A stretch of DNA of 47,403 nucleotides. Source: an uncultured Clostridia bacterium (lineage in GTDB: Bacteria; Bacillota; Clostridia; TANB77; CAG-508). This document shows, piece after piece, positions 44,021-47,403 of the stretch. The DNA is taken from positions 1 to 47,403 of the forward strand of contig CANQVF010000014.1 of the NCBI GenBank assembly GCA_947627185.1. Direction: 5' to 3'. The first letter of the stretch is position 1. Each line of letters starts with the position of its first letter. A program made the translations under genes and the position numbers. The notes beneath the pieces were generated by a model. The model made no database searches and was not told where the DNA came from. It saw nothing but the letters and a program-made list of their open reading frames with translations.

Positions 44021-45457
44021 TTAAATTTCTACATATCCGCCAATCATTTTACTTGTTTTTGCATTTTTTACATAATTTTTTCCACCAACAATAACAACTC
44101 TATCTCCAGATTCTAAAATTCCTTTTTCTTTTAATTTGTCTAATCCTGCTTCAACAGTATTATCTATTGAATCTGTTGGGTCAACATATACAGGATGAAC
44201 ATTCCATGCTAATCCTAATTGACGGAAAGTTCTTTTACTATCTGTAATTGCTAAAATTGGGCAACCAGCTCCCATACCAGCTAATCTTCTTGCTGAATCT
44301 CCTGTATGAGTATAAGAAACTATTGCATCAGCTTTAGTATTTTTTGCTATTATACATGTTGAATATGTAATATTTTCTTCTAAGCTATCTAATATTATTT
44401 TATCTTTATCATCAAATCTTTTCCAGTAATTAATTTCTGGTTCAACTCTTTTTGCTATTTTATCCATTGCTTGAACACATTCAAGTGGATATTCACCCAT
44501 TGCACATTCTCCAGATAACATTATTGCACTTGTTCTATCATAAATAGCATTTGCGACATCTGATGCTTCAGCTCTAGTTGGTAATGGATTATGTGTCATT
44601 GATTCTAACATTTGTGTAGCAGTTATAGCTGGTTTAAAAGATCTATTACATAACTTTATGAATTTCTTTTGCATTACAGGTGGTTCTGTAAAATCTGTTT
44701 CAGTAGCCATATCACCACGAGCAATCATTTGAGCATCAGCCATTTTAACTATTTCTTCCATATTAGATAAACCTTCTACATTTTCTACTTTTGTTATTAT
44801 TTTAATATCTTTACCACCATGTTCATCTAATACTTTTCTAACTTGCATAATATCATCTACATTTCTTGCAAAAGATATTGCAACGAAATCATATTCATGC
44901 TCGCAAGCTGTAATTAAATCATTTATATCTTTTTCTTTTAAAGCTGGTAAACGAATAATTGTACCTGGTAAATTCATTGTTTTTCTACTTCCTAGAGGAT
45001 TTCCATGAACTACTGTACAAACTATATCTTTATCAACTATCTCATCTACTCTTAATTCAATAGCACCATCATCTATTAATATTTTTGTTCCTTCTTTTAC
45101 ATCCTTATATAATTCTTTATAAGTTACAGAAACTTTATCTTTATCTCCAATTATGTCTTCATTTACTAATGTGAATTTTTGACCTGTTACTAAAGGAATT
45201 TTTTCATTTTTTCCAGTAACAAGCATTCCTGTTCTAATTTCTGGTCCTTGCATATCAAGAATCATTGGAATTGGTAAATCTAATTTTTCTCTTAATTCAA
45301 TTATTTTATTTGTTTTCCATTCTTGTTCATCATAACTTCCATGTGAATAATTAATTCTACATACGTTTAATCCTGCATTAAATAACTCTTCTAGTTTTGT
45401 TTCACTAGATGGTCCTATAGTACCAACTATTTTTGTTTTTCTTAAATTTGCTTTCAT
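44021..45457 (-). CDS. pyk: Pyruvate kinase
   Basis: Last step of glycolysis: phosphoenolpyruvate and ADP to pyruvate and ATP. 478 residues. KTKIVGTIGPSS at the start, INYSHG with the substrate-contact residues (35-40), the signature around ITKVENVEGL (Lys223, Glu225), ARGDM (246-250) and ITATQMLESM. The stretch after ARGD reads MATETDFTEPPV, where most enzymes read LGVEIP, a modest divergence. No C-terminal PEP-utiliser domain. AGGGGAG precedes the ATG. Own promoter and terminator. Confidence 0.96.
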   Translation of the reverse strand: MKANLRKTKIVGTIGPSSETKLEELFNAGLNVCRINYSHGSYDEQEWKTNKIIELREKLDLPIPMILDMQGPEIRTGMLVTGKNEKIPLVTGQKFTLVNEDIIGDKDKVSVTYKELYKDVKEGTKILIDDGAIELRVDEIVDKDIVCTVVHGNPLGSRKTMNLPGTIIRLPALKEKDINDLITACEHEYDFVAISFARNVDDIMQVRKVLDEHGGKDIKIITKVENVEGLSNMEEIVKMADAQMIARGDMATETDFTEPPVMQKKFIKLCNRSFKPAITATQMLESMTHNPLPTRAEASDVANAIYDRTSAIMLSGECAMGEYPLECVQAMDKIAKRVEPEINYWKRFDDKDKIILDSLEENITYSTCIIAKNTKADAIVSYTHTGDSARRLAGMGAGCPILAITDSKRTFRQLGLAWNVHPVYVDPTDSIDNTVEAGLDKLKEKGILESGDRVVIVGGKNYVKNAKTSKMIGGYVEI

Positions 45458-45490
45458 TTTATTTCTCCCCTACTTAAGATTTTTTCACCA

Positions 45491-45526
45491 ATGGTAAGTA
45501 TACCATAAAATACTATTTTATTTCAA
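45491..45526 (-). promoter_or_regulatory. Promoter of pyruvate kinase with overlapping palindrome
   Basis: Minus strand TTGAAA (45521-45526), 18-base spacer, TATACT (45497-45502). A perfect ATGGTA-AGTA-TACCAT repeat (45491-45506) covers the -10, a candidate operator. Confidence 0.6.
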
Positions 45527-45545
45527 TACTTTTATACAATTTTAT

Positions 45546-46376
45546 TTATTCTTTTTGCATATTTTTACCCATTTTTTCTATAATTAATTTGTTTATTTCT
45601 CCTCCAATTAATATGAAGTACATACAAACATAAATCCACATCATTATTAATATTATTGAAGATAAACTTCCATAAGTATTTGAAAAAGTATTAGATATAT
45701 CTACATACAAAGAAAATACTTTTGATATGATAAACCATGAAATTGAAGCAAAAATTGCTCCAGGTATCTGCGTTTTTAAATTTAATTTATGTTTTGGTAT
45801 AAATCTATAAATCATTAAAAAAATAAAAAACATTGCAAATATAAAAAATATTGAACGAATATTTAAAATATATAATGATATATTACTAATTTTTCCAAAT
45901 TTATTTAATATTACATTATGAATTTTATTTCCAAATACCATAATAATTAAAAATAAAATTATTGCAATTATAAAAACTAAAGTATATAGCGTTCCTTCAA
46001 ATCTTATTATTAAATTTGGTTTTTCTTTTTCAACTTTATATATTTTTCTTAATCCTTTTGTTAGTGCAAAAAAACCTCTACCAGCTGACCATAAAGTTAT
46101 AATGATAGCAATTGAAATTGTTCCTAATGATTTTGAATATATTTCTTCAATTAACATTAAAATACTGTCTTGCATATGAGAAGGAATTACTTCTTTTATT
46201 GCAAAAAATACGGTTTCTTTATTTATATTAATATATTGAACTATACTTAAAAGAAATATTATGAATGGTATAAAAGAAAGAAAAGTAAAATAAGCACATT
46301 CTGCTGCATACTCACTTATTGAGTCTTCTCTGCATTTTATACAAAATTCATTTATTTTTTTTAACCAAACTTTCAT
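45546..46376 (-). CDS. YihY/BrkB (UPF0761) family membrane protein
   Basis: A 276-residue inner-membrane protein with six predicted transmembrane helices. Family features: N-terminal basic stretch, then EYAAECAYFTFLSFIPFIIFLLS, TLWSAGRGFFALTKGLRKIY, and LNLKTQIPGAIFASISWFI, YGSLSSIILIMMWIYVCMYFILIGGEIN. Often misnamed ribonuclease BN; function is unresolved. GGGAG precedes the ATG. Next to the HAD gene on the same strand, 49 bases apart. Confidence 0.92.
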   Translation of the reverse strand: MKVWLKKINEFCIKCREDSISEYAAECAYFTFLSFIPFIIFLLSIVQYININKETVFFAIKEVIPSHMQDSILMLIEEIYSKSLGTISIAIIITLWSAGRGFFALTKGLRKIYKVEKEKPNLIIRFEGTLYTLVFIIAIILFLIIMVFGNKIHNVILNKFGKISNISLYILNIRSIFFIFAMFFIFLMIYRFIPKHKLNLKTQIPGAIFASISWFIISKVFSLYVDISNTFSNTYGSLSSIILIMMWIYVCMYFILIGGEINKLIIEKMGKNMQKE

Positions 46377-46425
46377 TAAAAAATACTCCCTATTTTATTG
46401 TTAAAATACATTACATATAAATTAC

Positions 46426-47136
46426 TTATAATATTTTCTTTAATTCAACTAAATTATGTATTTCATATTTGCATTTATAATTTGAATTTATTTTGTTGTC
46501 ATAATTACACCAACAAGTATCTATACCATTATCAATACCACCTTTTATATCTTTTTCTAAGTCATCACCAATAAACAAAATATCTTTTTTAGATGAAATT
46601 TCAAATTTTTTTAATAATCCTTCATAATAATTTTTATGTGGTTTCATAAATCCCACTTCTTCAGCTGAAAAAAGAGAATTTATATAATTATTTATTCCTA
46701 ATTTTTCAAGCTTTATTCTAAGAGGTATTAATGGTCCGTTTGTTGCAATTATAATTTTGTAATTCTTATCATATAAATATTTTATTATCTCATAAGCACC
46801 ATCTCTTGATACTACTTTTTCTTTCATACCATCAATATAAATATTGTTTATTTTTACAGCTTCTTCATAAGAAATATTGTTTTCTCCAAAATATTTTATA
46901 AATCTACTTGCTCTTATCCATTCTGTTTTCATTTTTACATTATTCTCATAAGGATTAATTATTTTTCCATCTGCCATATCTTTCCATGTTTTAATATCAA
47001 TTTTGCGAAACTTCAAAAACTTTTCTTCTGTAAAGTCTTCATTTCTATATTCTAAAACTCTTTTAAAAGCAATTTTAGTATTTTCAAAGTCATTTGTTAA
47101 TGTATCATCTAAATCAAATATTATTATTTTATACAT
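46426..47136 (-). CDS. HAD-superfamily phosphatase (YjjG-like)
   Basis: A 236-residue HAD hydrolase, subfamily with a helical cap. Catalytic FDLDDT (nucleophile Asp8, acid Asp10), then ATNGP (motif II), the KPHKNYYE Lys and GDDLEKDIKGG (motif IV). The YjjG group hydrolyses nucleoside 5'-monophosphates and related compounds; the substrate is inferred. TAAGGAG precedes the ATG. First of a possible two-gene transcript with the YihY-like gene. Confidence 0.9.
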   Translation of the reverse strand: MYKIIIFDLDDTLTNDFENTKIAFKRVLEYRNEDFTEEKFLKFRKIDIKTWKDMADGKIINPYENNVKMKTEWIRASRFIKYFGENNISYEEAVKINNIYIDGMKEKVVSRDGAYEIIKYLYDKNYKIIIATNGPLIPLRIKLEKLGINNYINSLFSAEEVGFMKPHKNYYEGLLKKFEISSKKDILFIGDDLEKDIKGGIDNGIDTCWCNYDNKINSNYKCKYEIHNLVELKKIL

Positions 47137-47165
47137 AATTATTCTCCTTATAAAATATTAAAAAC

Positions 47166-47204
47166 ATTTATGTTATAAGTATTAAAAATATTTATAACAT
47201 AAAT
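47166..47204. repeat. Perfect 13-bp inverted repeat upstream of the HAD gene
   Basis: ATTTATGTTATAA (47166-47178) and TTATAACATAAAT (47192-47204), 13-base spacer. On the minus strand GT5 follows, so it may be a second rRNA-operon terminator; it could also be an operator for the HAD gene. Confidence 0.5.
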
Positions 47205-47221
47205 ACGAATTTTATTCAATA

Positions 47222-47252
47222 AGAAAAAAAGAAGTACAAATATAATTGTACT
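47222..47252 (-). terminator. Terminator of the rRNA operon
   Basis: Minus strand AGTACAA/TTGTACT stem, 6-base loop, then TCT7. It follows the 5S rRNA and the tRNA-like sequence. Confidence 0.8.
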
Positions 47253-47257
47253 CCTTT

Positions 47258-47323
47258 TGGCACCTTTTTCTGATTCGAACATAACTATTTTACTAGCTCA
47301 CTCCCAAATGAGTAAAAAGGCAT
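47258..47323 (-). other. Degenerate tRNA-like sequence between 5S rRNA and terminator
   Basis: Minus strand: a 7-bp acceptor-like pairing (CCTTTTT with AAAAAGG), a D-arm-like CTCA-TTTGGGAG-TGAG, a T-loop TTCGAAT, and a 3' GCCA. Only about 16 bases lie between D-arm and T-loop where about 27 are needed, so the anticodon arm is missing. Position after 5S is usual for tRNA genes in Firmicutes. Probably a decayed tRNA. Confidence 0.45.
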
Positions 47324-47328
47324 AAAAA

Positions 47329-47403
47329 AACTGGCGATTTCCTATTTTCCCAACAAGGTAACTCGTAAGTATCTTCGGCACTAAGGAGCTTGACTTCTGT
47401 GTT
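47329..47403 (-). rRNA. rrf: 5S ribosomal RNA, 3' part, cut by the window edge
   Basis: Minus strand sequence reads ACACAGAAGTCAAGCTCCTT, then TAGTGCCGAAGATACTT and GGGAAAATAGG, ending in GCCAG, the conserved second half of bacterial 5S rRNA. The 5' part, and presumably the 23S and 16S genes, lie beyond the right edge. Confidence 0.9.

Noticed and set aside
47258..47323. Complete tRNA-Pro with UGG anticodon in the TTTGGGA loop
   Set aside because: That loop lies where the D-arm should be; placing it as the anticodon leaves no D-arm and wrong arm lengths.

Overview
The window is a 47 kb chromosomal segment of a very AT-rich, anaerobic, endospore-forming Clostridia-type Firmicute. This rests on the extreme A/T codon bias, strong AGGAGG-type ribosome binding sites, spore-coat genes (cotF-like pair, cotJA-cotJB-cotJC), a spore photoproduct lyase-family gene, a flavodiiron protein, a SUF iron-sulfur operon and a CIRCE-controlled small heat-shock gene. 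I cannot name a species. Most genes lie on the minus strand; the plus-strand exceptions are mainly spore genes, the MazF-like toxin and one small orphan.

Layout. 0-8.7 kb: rpmF, an unknown gene, a large adenosine-deaminase/SLOG-like fusion, a RelQ-type alarmone synthetase, a Nudix hydrolase, two CotF-like genes (+), an ITPase-like protein, a patatin and a nitronate monooxygenase-like flavoprotein. 8.7-14.75 kb: an accessory island with a serine recombinase (tail frameshifted), a small ORF, an array of eight 18-bp palindromes with a mostly 42-bp period, an 873-aa HEPN-STAND-TPR-cold-shock protein that looks like a bacterial NLR-type defence protein, a divergent MazF/PemK-like toxin, a candidate small RNA and a perfect 24-8-24 inverted repeat. 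14.8-17.5 kb: an alpha/beta hydrolase, an S66 LD-carboxypeptidase/MccF-like peptidase and a frameshifted Nudix gene, bordered by hairpin-rich non-coding DNA. 17.5-25.6 kb: an RlmD-type rRNA methyltransferase, RNase R, SecG, a 957-aa unknown protein and its small partner. 25.8-28.2 kb (+): the cotJABC operon and the radical-SAM lyase. 28.2-32.5 kb: an FMN reductase, a HlyC/CorC membrane protein, a flavodiiron protein, an HD protein and a small plus-strand orphan. 32.5-43.1 kb: a long minus-strand run, DtxR-like regulator - sufC - sufB - sufD - sufS - sufU - mnmA (frameshifted) - membrane protein - copA fused to copZ, headed by a clear promoter and operator. 43.3-47.4 kb: hsp20 under CIRCE, pyruvate kinase, a YihY/BrkB membrane protein, a HAD phosphatase, and the 3' end of an rRNA operon (5S rRNA, tRNA-like remnant, terminator).

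How the parts fit. The SUF run joins Fe-S assembly, tRNA thiolation, which uses sulfur from the same desulfurase, and copper export, which protects Fe-S clusters. Its first gene is a regulator that has apparently lost the DtxR metal site and gained a cysteine cluster. The 1.3-6.7 kb stretch is rich in nucleotide-acting enzymes. The best candidate for an undescribed system is the 8.8-14.75 kb island: a predicted HEPN RNase on an NLR-like ATPase with a C-terminal cold-shock fold, next to a MazF-like RNase, a structured RNA and two unusual non-coding DNA structures. Three genes (recombinase tail, Nudix, mnmA) carry single-base frameshifts; these may be real decay or sequence error.
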